From Diphasiastrum complanatum (Eukaryota; Streptophyta; Lycopodiopsida; Lycopodiales; Lycopodiaceae), in contig CM055095.1 in NCBI GenBank assembly GCA_029204225.1, forward strand, positions 17,632,434-17,696,433: a stretch of DNA of 64,000 nt, read 5' to 3'. Below, piece by piece: positions 1-13,544 of the stretch. The notes under the pieces were generated by a model. It ran no database searches. It saw nothing but the letters and a program-made list of their open reading frames with translations, and had not been told where the DNA came from. Made by a program: the position numbers and the translations under genes. Each line of letters begins with the position of its first letter. Position 1 is the stretch's first letter.

Positions 1-3000
1 GATCTGTCATAGATGATCAAAACGCAGTGATGCAACTGCTTACAAGCTCATACGATAGCTGGGTGATGATCATCACGACACATCCAAAACTAACTCTTTT
101 GAGAGTCATTACTATGTTGTTGCAGCAAGACACGCGGAGGAACGAAACATCAAATTCTCATGCTTTATACACCAACAAGAGCACGACTAAGCAGAAGAAA
201 AAGAAAGGCCCGAAGCAATCAAAGCCAGAACAGAAACTAGCATATCACAAAGAACAATCGAATCCATAGACGAAGAAGAAGCTGTTCTATAGATACTGCA
301 AGTGAAACAACCATGAAATTCAAGACTGCCGGATACTGCAAGCAAAGAACAACAACAAGGGGCAGTCGAATCAAGTGGCAAATGCAGCTGCAGAATATCC
401 ATAGCCTATTCAAGAAGCGGATCATGATGCCTTCATGACCAACCATCAAGGAGCATCCGACGACAGTTCTTGGTTCTTGGATTCTGGAGCCACCCAGCAC
501 ATGACCAGTCTCATTGGCTGTTTCGAGTCCTATACACCTTACAGTACCAAGAAATATATTTACCTTGGCGATAATAGCACACAAGCTATTAAAGGTGAAG
601 GTATTATAAGATTAAGCTTTGCAAATGATCAGTCTAAGCTACTTTCTAAAGTCCTGTATGTACCAAATTTATCTACAAATCTGCTCTCTGTAAGCAGAAT
701 CACAGATCTAGGACATAGAGTAGAATTCGAATGTGATCAGTGCAAAGTAGTTGATAGGAGATGCAAGATCCTAGCACTAGGAAAGAGACATGGATACTTG
801 TATAAATTAAGTCATTGCTTTTCTACCTCTAGTCAGGCGCTCAGTACTTCTATTTATGCAAATAAAAGTTTACTTTGGCATTATAGACTTGGTCACTTGA
901 ATCATGCTACTGTACAACAAATGTCTAGACAATCTATGTTTTTGATCTCGACTATCCTCGTGATAAAGTCAAGTTACCTGTCTGTCAAGACTGTCTAGTT
1001 CTAGTTGGTAAATAGACTAGGAAACCATTGAAATTAAGCCATCAACATATTGCTAGAGGATTGTTAGACATTGTACATTCAGACATTTGTGGCCCGATGA
1101 AAAATCCTTCGCTGAAGGATGCAAAATATTCTATAACTTTTGTTGATGAATTTTTCAGAAGAACTACGATGTACTTTATAAAGAAAAAATCAGAAACCTT
1201 CAACTGCTTCAAAATCTTCAAGGAGCGTGCAGAGAAGGAGAATGGAAGGATGATCAAGGCACTAAGGTCTGACAATGGTGGAGAATACATCTCTATCAAG
1301 TTTAAGGAGTACTGCCAAAGCCAAGGCATTGAGCAGCAATTCATCACTCCTTACAGTCCTCAGTCTAATGGCTTAGCCGAGAGGAAGAACTGTACCCTAG
1401 TTGAATCAGCCAAATGTATGCTAGCACATGCATCGTTGCCCAAGAAATTATGGGCCGAAGCTGTCTCCACTACAACATACGCTCAGAACAGATGTTCGAC
1501 AAAGGCCCTCTCAGGAAAGACACCCCACGAGGTGTGGACAGGATCTAAGCCTTCTGTGAAGAACCTAAGAGTGTTTGGATGTGTTGCCTACTCGCGGATC
1601 CCAAAAGACACGAGGAAGAAATTGGACTTCCAAGGTCTCAAGACCATCTTGATTGGATATACTTCATCTAATAGTACATACAAGCTGTATGATCTTGATA
1701 CCCAAAAAATCTTATATAGCCAGGATACAATCTTTATCGAGGATCAGTTCGTCACCATCAAAGGCAAGGATGTTGCTCTAGGAGAACCTTCATCACCTGC
1801 CATTGATATGACTGTCCGAGCTTCTGGCTTAGGCGTGTCCATTGTCGACCCACTTTTTGACAGCGAATCAGACAAAGATGTTGTCACTACCCAACAACAA
1901 GTCCCATGAGTGGTTCATCAATCGAATCCTCCCAGAAGATCAAGTCGAGTGCACACCCAGCCCAGTCTGCATGTCTCTTGATATAGGAACTGACGACAGT
2001 CGAAGAGGCACTCAGCCAACCAGACTCTTATCTCTGGAGAGAAGCTATGGACAGAGAGTAATTATTTCTTATCAAGAACCAGAAGTGGTCACTAGTCGAA
2101 GCTCCTATTGGCTGCAATATCATTGATTGCAAATGGATCTTTAAGATCAAATACAATGCCAACGGAACAATTGATCGAAGGAAGGCAAGACTGATAGCAC
2201 AAGGATTCACTCAGATCCCCAACGTTGACTACAACGAGACTTTCAGTCCAGTAGTCAAGCATTGGTCGATGCGAGCACTCTTGTCTTATGCTGTAGCTGC
2301 CGACCTCGAGGTACATCAACTTGATGTACAAATAGCCTATCTGAATGGAGTTATACAAGAAGACATCTACATTTCTAGCCTGAAGGATACGTTATGGAAG
2401 GTATGAAGAATCATGTCTGTAAACTTCACAAAGCACTTTACGGCTTGAAACAGTCTGTCAGAGCTTGGTTTCAGAGGATCAACACATTCCTCATCGAACA
2501 AGGATTCAAACCAAGCACTGCTGATTGCAATGTCTATTCCAAGTCAATGCCGCAATCTTTCATCATCATCACCTTATACGTGGATGATACGTTGCTCTTC
2601 AACAACAATACCAATTTGGTCAAGAATTTTAAGCAGATGTTGTTTTTAGAGTTCGACATGACTGATATGAGTGAAGCTCACTTCTGTCTGGGCATTCAGA
2701 TCCACAGAGACAAAACAAGATGACGGATTTACATCAATCAACAAAGGTATCTTCACAATGTTCTTAACAGATACAATCTAATGAATTGTAAATTAGCTTA
2801 CTCACCAATGGATCCAGGCCTGCATTTGTCAAAGGACCAATGTCCCCAGACCAAGCAAGAAGAGGAGCAGATGGGAGAGTATCTTTATCGATCGATACTT
2901 GGATCTCTCATGTACGCAATGGTCTGTACAAGACCATCTCTTTTGCAGTAAGCTCACTCACCAATATATGGCTAATCCTGGCATTACCCATTGGAAGGCT

Positions 3001-4774
3001 CTCATAAGAGTCATGAGATATATTCGAGCCACCATGGACCAATGCATCTGCTATGGAGATGTCAGCAACGACAATCTTCATCAACTCAGTGGATATTCTG
3101 ATGCAAATTGGGGAGGAGATGTAGACAATCGTAAGTCCACATCTGGATTTACATTCTTCTTCAACGACAGTCCTATCTCATGGAACAGTCGTAAGCAGAC
3201 CTCTATCGTATTTTCTTCTACAGAAGCATAATACATTGCTGCTTCTCAATCTATTCAGGAAGCTTTTTGGTTGAGAAATTTACTGTCAGACACTAATTTG
3301 TATCAATACAACTCCACAATTCTATTCTGTGATAATCAAATTGCTATTACCTTGTCGGCCAACCCTAGAATTCACTCTAGGAGTAAGCACATTGAAATCA
3401 GATATCACTAAATCAGGGGCAAGGTTCTCAACAAGGAGGTGAGCTTAACGTACTGCAGAATGCAGGACATGGTTGCAAATATATTCACGAAGGCATTAAG
3501 TGTAAATGCACACAACAAATTTTGTGCATTCCTCAGTCTGAAGATCAAGGCATTTATGGATCCAAATTAAGAGGGGGTGTTGGATTTATCTCCTCTACTC
3601 TCCTAAATCCTATTTAAATCTGCCTCCATTCATGCTGCATTTTTTACTCATGTTGTTGCACAGTCTGCATATTTACATGTAAAAGACAGGCGAAAAACTC
3701 AACTGTCTGCATAAATACAAGTAATTTTCCACAGGCAAAAAGGACAAAAAATGCGACACTGTGTTTTCACACGTGATTTGTGATAGGCGAAAAAGACGAC
3801 ACTGCCTTACAAAATGCCAAAGGTGCCCTAGGAAAAGTGAAGGCACCCTGTAAATCAAATACTAAGACATTTCGTCAGAGTGTCGCATTTTTCGCATCTT
3901 CACCAACGTTCATTTCAGCAAAGACTGACGTTGCGGCCTTTTCATGCTCATCCCATGCAACTGTGCTAACAGATTTGACAACGACAGCAGCCACCCACGA
4001 TCTCCTACGGACAACACATCCACTTTGTGCTTTCTTCATATGCACACTTGTAAAATTGTGTACATATTGAATACCACTTGCGTATTTAGTGAGAGTGTGT
4101 GAAAATAATAGCATCAGAAATTTATCAGAGATAGACGAAGTAGATGCCTTGTGCATTAATTCTTTTGTATTGTCAGTAATAGGTTCATTCCTTTTTATAG
4201 ATTGAATTAGCATTGTAGAGCACGCGGTTTCGTTCGCTATTGTCTTGTGCTCCACAACATTATTGACATGTATATTTTGCTATACTTAATATGTTAACAA
4301 CTCTGTCAGATTTGTGTCAATATTGCTATGTATTTCTACATTCTATCCGACTCTCTTATTGCTCAATCTGGTAATCTATTTTTAGCAAATTATTATTAGT
4401 CTAGCTGTTGGTGACTAATATTTAGTCTTGTCTTTCACGACTGATTATCAATCGAGCTTAGTCTAGCTCTCCGCGAATCATTCACGACTAATAATTTGTC
4501 TAGTTGTTCACGACAAATTATTATTCTGATGTTTTGTTGCTTAATGTTTATCTACGTAATCAGATCGACCGTGGTTTCTATCACTAACGTTCTGCTGATT
4601 TTTGATAAGCATAGTCATGCTTACGGAAAGAGTAATATAGCTCATTCCACTGCGCACGAACACTTTCCGTTCGACTTCGTTTCTCATTCGAGTTTTGAGT
4701 TCGCTTCTTTTCGTGTTCGTTTTTTTTCGAGCTATTTTTGTTTCTCACACTCTCACACCCTCCTTTTTCCAACA
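1..4774 (+). mobile_element. Ty1/copia element, family A, 5' truncated by window edge
   Basis: A copia-order element in the order gag end (1-440), retropepsin with DSGAT (about 475-500), integrase with the LLWHYRLGHLN zinc-finger start (about 870) and the SDNGGEYIS / SPQSNGLAERKN core (1,260-1,400), reverse transcriptase with YVDDTLLF (about 2,575), RNase H (about 2,980-3,520), polypurine tract (3,569-3,577) and one LTR. Integrase before reverse transcriptase places it in Ty1/copia. The 5' LTR lies outside the window. It is broken, with roughly half a dozen interruptions along gag-pol, so it is an old copy. A minus-strand relative of the same family lies at 19,733-23,400. Confidence 0.93.
3578..4774 (+). 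repeat. 3' LTR of copia family A
   Basis: The LTR starts TGTTGG directly after the purine tract AAGAGGGGG and ends CCAACA, so the short terminal inverted repeats match (1,197 bp). The minus-strand LTR at 20,768-21,916 is a relative, roughly 85% alike by eye over its first 200 bases. The interior carries motifs such as GGCGAAAAAGACGACACTG and AAGGCACCCTG that recur in other LTRs of this window. Confidence 0.88.
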
Positions 4775-4796
4775 GCATGTCCTTTTGGTTTGAGCT

Positions 4797-5489
4797 CTGT
4801 GCCATGAACGATGTCCCACAGTTCTTTGGCTAGAAGTATAACCTTCATCTTGAATTTCCAGAGATGGTAGTTATCTCCATCCAGATGAACTAAATGATGG
4901 ATCCATTATGGTTGAACGAGATCGTTGGTAGAAACAACGATTGTCAGAATACTGTTGGCTGCGCGTTTGCTTGAAAGATGTCTTGATAAAAACAAGACTG
5001 ATAATCCGCAGAAGAAATGCAGATTACTGAAATGCCTGCTCTGATACCATGTCGTAAAATGTGGAGATGACTGGCAGCGGAAGCTTGAAGCTTTGAGCGT
5101 AGGCATGTAGGAACGGAACGCAACAGTTAGCAGCAAAAATATTCAAGAAGAATGATTCATACAAATTGCACAAATGAACAATACAGTAGTGAGACAAAAA
5201 TTGCACTCTAATTAATATCAACAGTGAGTACAATGGCTTGAAGTAATAACTTCAGCTTGCAAAACGTGATAACGCTGCTACAGATAACTCTGATTGAAAA
5301 AGAACACTTACATAGCTTGATTAAGCTAGTACATATATTTACAAGTGTCGAGAGACAAATATCCTATAAGCCTTAAATGCCATTTATGCCAGTCTTTGTA
5401 TATGTACAAGGTGGGTAACCGCCCTTGGGATATTTAACGGTCCAGCTGCTTTTAGGGTTGATGCTAAGTTGGCGACGTCGGTCTGCCAC
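4797..5489 (-). mobile_element. Ty1/copia family B fragment: gag start, primer-binding site, LTR
   Basis: Read on the minus strand this is an LTR (about 5,489 to 5,050), a primer-binding site, a short leader and the first part of gag. It matches 13,560-14,050 on the plus strand closely through both LTR and leader, which defines family B. The fragment stops at 4,797 against the family A LTR. The far edge of the LTR was not fixed. It is a short, truncated fossil. Confidence 0.8.
5038..5049 (-). promoter_or_regulatory. Primer-binding site of copia B (initiator Met-tRNA type)
   Basis: The minus strand reads TGGTATCAGAGC, the standard plant copia primer-binding site complementary to initiator methionine tRNA. 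It directly follows an LTR ending in CA. Confidence 0.88.
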
Positions 5490-6230
5490 TGTTGGAAAAA
5501 AACTGAAAAACCTGATGGTGCCCTTAGACTGAAGGTATGTAAATCCCAAAGGTGCCCTTAGACTGAATTCATGTTAATCCCGAAGGTAGGCCTCTAGAGC
5601 GAAGGCATGAAAAAGACGAAAAAGCCGAAGGTAGGGAAAATGCAAAAAAGCCAAAGGTAGGCTTGAAATGGATTTTAAGGCATTCTAGCCATTGTGTCAC
5701 ATTTTTTGTGAAAGTGCAAAAAAAGGCGAAAAAGGTGAAGGTGCCTTAAAAAATGTTTAAGGCACAAAAAATCGCAAAGGGAAAAGATATGAAGGTCCGA
5801 AACATGTAGTCGGCCTTTGGTTGTTTTCAAGATGCTCATTACTTAAACGATTTCTTAAGCAGTTGTGAATACAATGATCAGATCACAATCCTGTGCCCAA
5901 GAATGGTGCACTATGTACAGTGATCTTACTTAGCTAGTTATAGATTAAATAATTATCTCTATCTTCCGAATGGCTATCACTCTCTCTAAGATATCTAATC
6001 CTATGAAATCAGATAATTAAGACACAATGGAGTTCTCGCAGGAACTCTGTTCTACTCTTTTCCACTTGCATGTATGTTTATCATAGATTGTCTCATCATC
6101 GTTTATGTGAGTTGCCATTATGTATATATGTACATGGAGTAGTTACAATGACTATTTGGACAACGAGCGTGAAACAATGCAGTTACTTAAAAGTACTAAA
6201 GTGAACTGTGACATAGTCTGCGTCGGGTGG
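5490..6230 (-). other. LTR-derived noncoding DNA rich in AAGGTGCC motifs
   Basis: No gene is seen. The stretch begins at TGTTGGAAAA, the reverse of a CCAACA LTR end. It carries many copies of GGTGCCCTTAGACTGAA, AAGGTAGG and GGCGAAAAAGGTGAAGG. The same motifs in reverse (AAGGGCACCTTCAACTTT) fill the family C LTR at 17,440-17,700. It is probably a decayed minus-strand LTR related to family C. The right edge is uncertain. Confidence 0.5.
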
Positions 6231-6401
6231 GGCAGTGTGGATGACGTGGATCTCAAACTGAAGACTTTGAGGTCATAGGATAATGAAGAAGATGTAATCG
6301 AAGATCTCGAACTCGAATAGTTCGTTGTCAATCTCGCTTCTGCTCCAGTTGATTATTGCACAGACGTTCACCTTCAGAGAGTAAGATTGCAATGTTGTCA
6401 T

Positions 6402-6534
<133 letters not shown>

Positions 6535-6540
6535 TTACAT

Positions 6541-7480
6541 GGGTTTTGACATTCTACGAGTGACTTTTTGCGAGAGTTGCGAGTTTCTTCCATGACATGC
6601 TCCAACAAAATGGTAGCACATGGTGTGCTACTCTTTCTATGCCACTACATGATTTTTTAAGAACAAGAATGATGGTTTGATGCATACTTAAAAATGTGAC
6701 TATCCATCAAATTCTAAATAGGTCCATCACAAAATACTTCGTTACTCTATAAATACAAGTTCCATTTTATTTAAAAAAAATTGTCCTTGAAGTTGTAAAA
6801 GTTAGCATGCCGGTGTGCTAGCCTGCAAATTTTTCATTTCAAACACATGAACTTTCTTTGAAGAACTTTTTGAAAAAATAGATTTTTTTTTTGGAGCTGA
6901 TTCGGCTAGCATGTCGTTGTGCTAGCCAAGTAACCTATAAAATAGAAAAGCTATTTTGACACATTTGAGAACCAAAGTTTGAGTAAAAATATTATTTCGA
7001 AATATTTATTTAAACCTCCCAACATAGTAAGCCGACATGCTAAGTAAAACAACTAAAAACAAATTTTACAACCTTTAAAGATAGCACGCCGGCGTGCTAT
7101 ATGAAATGAGAATTTTTTTTGCAACAAACCAAGATAGCACGCCGACGTGCTATATAAAATGAATTTTTTTTTTTGCAGCCAACCTAGATACCACACCGGC
7201 GTGCTATCTGGGTTGGCTGCACACACACAAAAAAAAAAATTCGGCATGCCACTTAGCACGTCGACGTGCTATCTAGGTTGGATGAAAAAAAAAAAGCTAA
7301 TTTGAAATTTTTTTTACTTAGTGGGATTTTTTACTATGTACCAAACCACATTCTTAATAATGAACATTGAAGTAGTAGCATAAAAAGAGTGGCACACCAT
7401 GTGCTATCTTTTTGTTGAATGATGGCAGAAAAGAAACTCGCAAAACTCGCAAAAAATTTACTCACAAAATGCCAAGGCCC
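6541..7480. mobile_element. Non-autonomous foldback DNA transposon, Mutator-like
   Basis: The element is flanked by identical 9-bp direct repeats TATTTACAT (6,532-6,540 and 7,481-7,489). It has long terminal inverted repeats of about 120 bp. The left end begins GGGTTTTGACATTCTACGAG and the right end, reversed, begins GGGCCTTGGCATTTTGTGAG. Both arms continue with a shared TTTTTGCGAG...TTGCGAGTTTC block and then TAGCACATGGTGTG. A 9-bp duplication with long inverted repeats is the signature of Mutator-like elements. There is no transposase, so it must have moved with help from elsewhere. The interior consists of spaced palindromes (see next entry). Confidence 0.88.
6803..7271. repeat. Array of about 18-20-bp palindromes inside the foldback element
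   Basis: The core TAGCACGCCGGCGTGCTA and variants occur at 6,803-6,820, 6,907-6,924, a partial copy near 7,028-7,043, 7,081-7,100 (perfect 20-bp palindrome), 7,134-7,153, 7,188-7,207 and 7,254-7,271. Related palindromes lie inside both terminal arms (6,614-6,630 and 7,390-7,406). The copy at 7,188 is embedded in a longer imperfect palindrome, 7,175-7,220, bounded by GCAGCCAACC and GGTTGGCTGC. Most copies are separated by A- or T-runs. Confidence 0.9.
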
Positions 7481-7489
7481 TATTTACAT

Positions 7490-8419
7490 AATGTACTAGA
7501 GCTTAGGATTTGAGACGAATTCGAACAATTTGTAATATGATGACACGAATACTAATGAGTCAAATTCTAATGAGTTGGAGTGATGCTCAATTCCAACACC
7601 TGGGTAGAAGAATCACCAAACATATAGTATCGTTTGGCTATTGGAAGTCATGTTCTTGGAAAACGGTTTTTTGAATTTTGTGAATGTTTGATGGAGATTG
7701 CTTGATCTACATTGATTACATGTTTTATCTTGTATATTTCTTTCAACATAGTCTTCCTAACAATCTCCTCGGTAGATCCATCATGTCAGATCATGAAATC
7801 CACTATATCTTTCCATCCGAATCGAAGAAAATCAGAGAATCATCACTTTTTTTATTTTCAAATCAAGAAATAGTGCAATACTTAGATCTCAACAGAACTT
7901 CAACCGACTATTTGGCAGGTAACAAAGGAGACCCAGATCTATCTCCCTATCATATTTTAGGTCAAACCATTTTTTCAAAAAAACTTTGACTTTTTTTATG
8001 TTTGGCCATAGAGAGTACCTTCAACCGAATCATACTATTCTGAAGGTGGCTTAGTGTCCTTTGTCAGACTGTACCAAATTCGGTCGAAGTTGTCTTTCAA
8101 TTCTGCCGAAATTAAATTTTGTCAAAATCTTTCAAACTTGACCTTGAAAAAAGAAAAATGACCTGGATGATGTAATTAGACTCATGTCTAATGCAAACCA
8201 CCAAATGTTCGGTTAGCTACTAAAACCATCAGAACTAGAATCAGAACCGAACCAAAAAACACAAAATCCAAGATTCCAGATGAGCCTTACATCAACTTTA
8301 ACCAAATTTTGGAGAGGTTTTATATCAAAATAACTTGACTACACATTCGATTGAAATTATATATCTACTTGTATAGAATCCATCAAATCATAATATGAAA
8401 ATTAATGAACAAGAGATAT

Positions 8420-8421
<2 letters not shown>
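7490..8421. other. Noncoding stretch, nothing recognised
   Basis: AT-rich DNA. The longest open frame, 7,684-7,989 on the plus strand (101 codons), has no recognisable motif, no repeat and no plausible splice partner. It is not called as a gene. Confidence 0.5.

Positions 8422-8507
<86 letters not shown>
8422..8507. repeat. (CT)n microsatellite
   Basis: A perfect CT run of about 43 units in unannotated AT-rich DNA. Confidence 0.97.
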
Positions 8508-8510
<3 letters not shown>

Positions 8511-8947
8511 TTCACACATGGGAAATTAAAGTAGCAATAAATGATGTCAAGACATCATCAAATTCACCAAATTGTTGATTATAGGTTAGCTAAAGTAAAA
8601 AGCAAGAGATAGGACCATCAACCATGAACATTGATGAAGAGAAATGAAAGTTATTGCTCCTAGAGGTGGAGCGCACCTAGAGAGAGAAAGATAAAGCTAG
8701 TAAGCATTAAAATATCAAGAATTGCAATGATCCACCAATAGACACAATAATTGGAATAAAGGAGGGACAATAGGAAAGAACCCAATAGGTTCTCTTTTTC
8801 TCATCCTTCAAAATTACCTATTTCTGAAGACAATTATATATATACTATTTAATCCATAAGTCCCATTTAACAACAAATTGAAGGGTAAGTTGTTTCAAAT
8901 TCAACATAATTTGACAAAATTGAGGAAACGTACTTGATACAATAACA

Positions 8948-9460
8948 TAACTACATTTTGGTCTTCAACTAAGCAATATCGCATCCTAAATGGCATTAGG
9001 ATAATTTTGGATGTAACAGACTGCACCTACATGTTTAGGAGACATCAGGGATCTGCAAGAAGCCTATATACTAAATTCATGTGGGTCGAAGTTGTTTTTT
9101 ACTGGTGAGATATGTCCTATATAGCTCCAAAAACTCTAATAAGAGGGCTTTTGAAAGTCTGTCGTACAAAGGGTGCAAACTAGCAGTTCTTAGATGGTTT
9201 TGATACATGTGGGAGTTTGAGATGGTAATAGGCACAATTGTCCAATAGCCATGTGAGATCCTTTTAGTAGAATTTGAAACTAGAAGTTCGAAATTCAATC
9301 CAAGAAGGCCAAAACAACTCATTTTGGATTTCAATTGAGCACTATTGCATATGAAATGGCCTTAGGGTCATTTTGGGCCTCCTACAGATCCAAAAATCCT
9401 ACTCAAAGGGATTTCAAAAGCATAGCATACACCGTGTCAAAATTAGCATTTCTTAGTTAG
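8948..9460. repeat. Degenerate direct duplication
   Basis: Two related blocks follow each other. CTACATTTTGGTCTTCAACT (8,951) pairs with CTCATTTTGGATTTCAATTG (about 9,318). CTCCAAAAACTCTAATAAGA (about 9,123) pairs with the block starting GATCCAAAAATCCTACTCAA (about 9,386). Both blocks then continue into AAACTAGCAGTTCTTAG-like sequence. The first copy carries about 100 extra bases. No protein is encoded. Confidence 0.6.
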
Positions 9461-9654
9461 TGTCAATTCCCCTAGGAGCCCAACACTGTAATTTTTGCAA
9501 TCGTTCAACAACTTGGGGAGATCCTTTGTGGGGATTCCAAGATTCCCAAGTCGAGCACATCTACTAAACTTCTCGGACTTCCAGAGATTCCATACTTCCA
9601 CAGCCATGTGGATACATCTATAGAACTTCGGCCACCCACCGATAACTATGATCA

Positions 9655-10027
9655 ATAGGCCTATGTGACCTACTACACAAGCCTATGGTAGGCCATGTGA
9701 CAAGACAGACAAGCCTATGGTAGGCCTACGTGGCTTGCCACATGGCCAATCCTAAGCCTACATGGTTTTCCATGTGGCTTGCCATGTGGCAACTTTTGAG
9801 CTCCAACTCTGTCTCTCTCTATGTTCACTCAGGCCTACGTGGCAGAGTCTGGTTGGCTTGCCACGCAAGCCTATGTTAGAACTACATGGTTTGCCACATG
9901 GAAAACTCCAAGCTTGCATGACTTGCCATGGAGTAGGCCTACATGGCTAGTCTGCGACATGATTGGTAGATAGCAGACCTATGAAATGCCTATGTGGCCT
10001 ACTACACAAGCCTATGGTAGTCCTACG
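9655..10027. repeat. Degenerate minisatellite (CCTATGGTAGGCCTACGTGG core)
   Basis: The words AAGCCTATGGTAGGCCTACG, TGGCTTGCCACATGG and CCTACTACACAAGCC recur at irregular spacing. Many units are themselves partly palindromic. The array stops where the copia fragment at 10,028 begins. The open frames across it are low-complexity and not genes. Confidence 0.8.
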
Positions 10028-12126
<2,099 letters not shown>

Positions 12127-13190
12127 TGTTGGAGTTCTATGCTCAGCCTCAAATCCATTCAATAATGAGCATCCTGAAAAACTAGAAACACAAGACTTGA
12201 ATTTCTGAGCAGATATTAAAAAGTTCAGGATTGATTTTTTCTAGACTTCTTCGATACCGGATCGACTCAAAAAATTCTATATTTTTTGAGTTAGTATTTT
12301 TTAAGTCATTGTACATTTTTTGATGCTTGTAAATTTCAATACTGTCGGTCTAAAATCCAACGACTTCATGTTGACAGTCCGCCCACTTTGTACATGCATT
12401 AACTATAATGAGACGGTTGTAATTGTGAGAAATTGACAAAAATCTAGCTTGGTATTTTTTATGATAGAAGTGTGTAAGTGAATCTCACATGTGTGGAGGA
12501 TGTTCCTACGTGTGGAGAATTGTAGAGTAAATAAACATGTTTGATATAGGGGTCTCATAGAATTTCATAGTCAAGCATTTAGGTGTAGGATGTTGATAGG
12601 GTCAAATTTGGCATAGATGACAAATTATCCATTTCCACTTGTAATGCCACTATTGAGCCAAAATAGAGTAGGAGGCCAAACTTGTGCCAATCAGAGTGTA
12701 GACAAGTGTAATGCTTTTGTTTGATGAATTCTAAGAGGTCCAATAGGATTTAGAGGTGGAACCATGTGAGGTCCAATAGGAATTTGAGGTGTGCTTGAAT
12801 ATAGTACAATAGAATTAAGAGGTGCATGGATCAATGGTCCAATAGGATTAAGAGGTGACAAAGTATGGTCCAATCATAGTTAAGCATAGTGGTAGCTCGT
12901 GGATCTACTAGTATCATTGTACTCCTCATTTTGAAGCTAATTGATTTGGTGATCATATGGATTTTGAGTGCTATTGGATTTCTAGCTTTCTCTCTCTACC
13001 CGAGAGCTCATGATGTTTTTTCTCTCTCTACTAGAGCAGCTTGTTTTTACTTAGAATAATTTTTTGAATACTTCCCACATGTGTGAGTGAGAGTTGGAAG
13101 TGATTGAATGCATGTAGTAGTGTGTTTTTGCCAGAGGATCTAAGATTGATCTTGAATCTCAATCTAATCTTAATCTTGGTGCATCTACAC
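12127..13190 (+). repeat. Probable 3' LTR of the copia fragment, right edge unresolved
   Basis: TGTTGGAGTTC follows the purine tract immediately, as expected for an LTR start. No clear CA end was found before the Helitron helicase fragment at about 13,199, so the right edge is a guess. The stretch is AT-rich, holds a minisatellite and encodes nothing. Confidence 0.55.
12728..12880. repeat. Minisatellite, GGTCCAATAGGATTAAGAGG unit
   Basis: Four to five degenerate copies of GGTCCAATAGGAtTtAGAGG at 30-36-bp spacing. It sits inside the presumed LTR. Confidence 0.75.
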
Positions 13191-13198
13191 ACCTTAGC

Positions 13199-13540
13199 AG
13201 ATCACAAGTAGAGTCCTCATTCCACGGATCCCTTTAGTGCCGAGTGCTTCAGACTTGCCATTTGAATTACAACGAGTACAATTTCCTATTAGAGCAGCTT
13301 TCGCCATGACAATAAACAAGGTGCAGGGGCAGACTATGGAGACTATTGGATTGTACTTGCCACGTCCCGTATTTAGTCATGGTCAGATGTATGTCGCATT
13401 ATCGAGAGCGTGAAATGCAGGAAGTGTACGAGTGTTGATTACTGATACTAATGACCGATTTACAAATGTGGTAGGAGTGGCGAGGTGCACTCAAAATATT
13501 GTGTATTCCGAAGTGTTCCAGAATTTTCATCAAAAAATGC
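13199..13540 (+). pseudogene. Helitron Rep/helicase fragment (helicase C-terminus)
   Basis: The frame reads [19 protein letters not shown], then [18 protein letters not shown] and [10 protein letters not shown], and ends with VRVLITD. These are the last motifs of the Pif1-family helicase that plant Helitrons carry: the IPRI strand, the NK.QGQT motif and the YVALSR motif VI. In Helitrons this helicase is fused to a rolling-circle Rep nuclease. Only about 114 codons remain. There is an in-frame TGA at 13,411-13,413, where an arginine is usual. The Rep and N-terminal helicase parts are missing, and a copia LTR abuts on the right. No Helitron end hairpin with CTRR was seen. It is a dead DNA-transposon remnant. 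Confidence 0.88.
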
Positions 13541-13544
13541 CTTC

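Noticed and set aside
6803-7271. Palindrome array as a CRISPR
   Set aside because: Spacing is irregular, the spacers are homopolymer-rich and related, the DNA is eukaryotic and the array lies inside a transposon with target duplications.
7684-7989. 101-codon plus-strand frame
   Set aside because: No recognised motif, AT-driven composition and no splice context.
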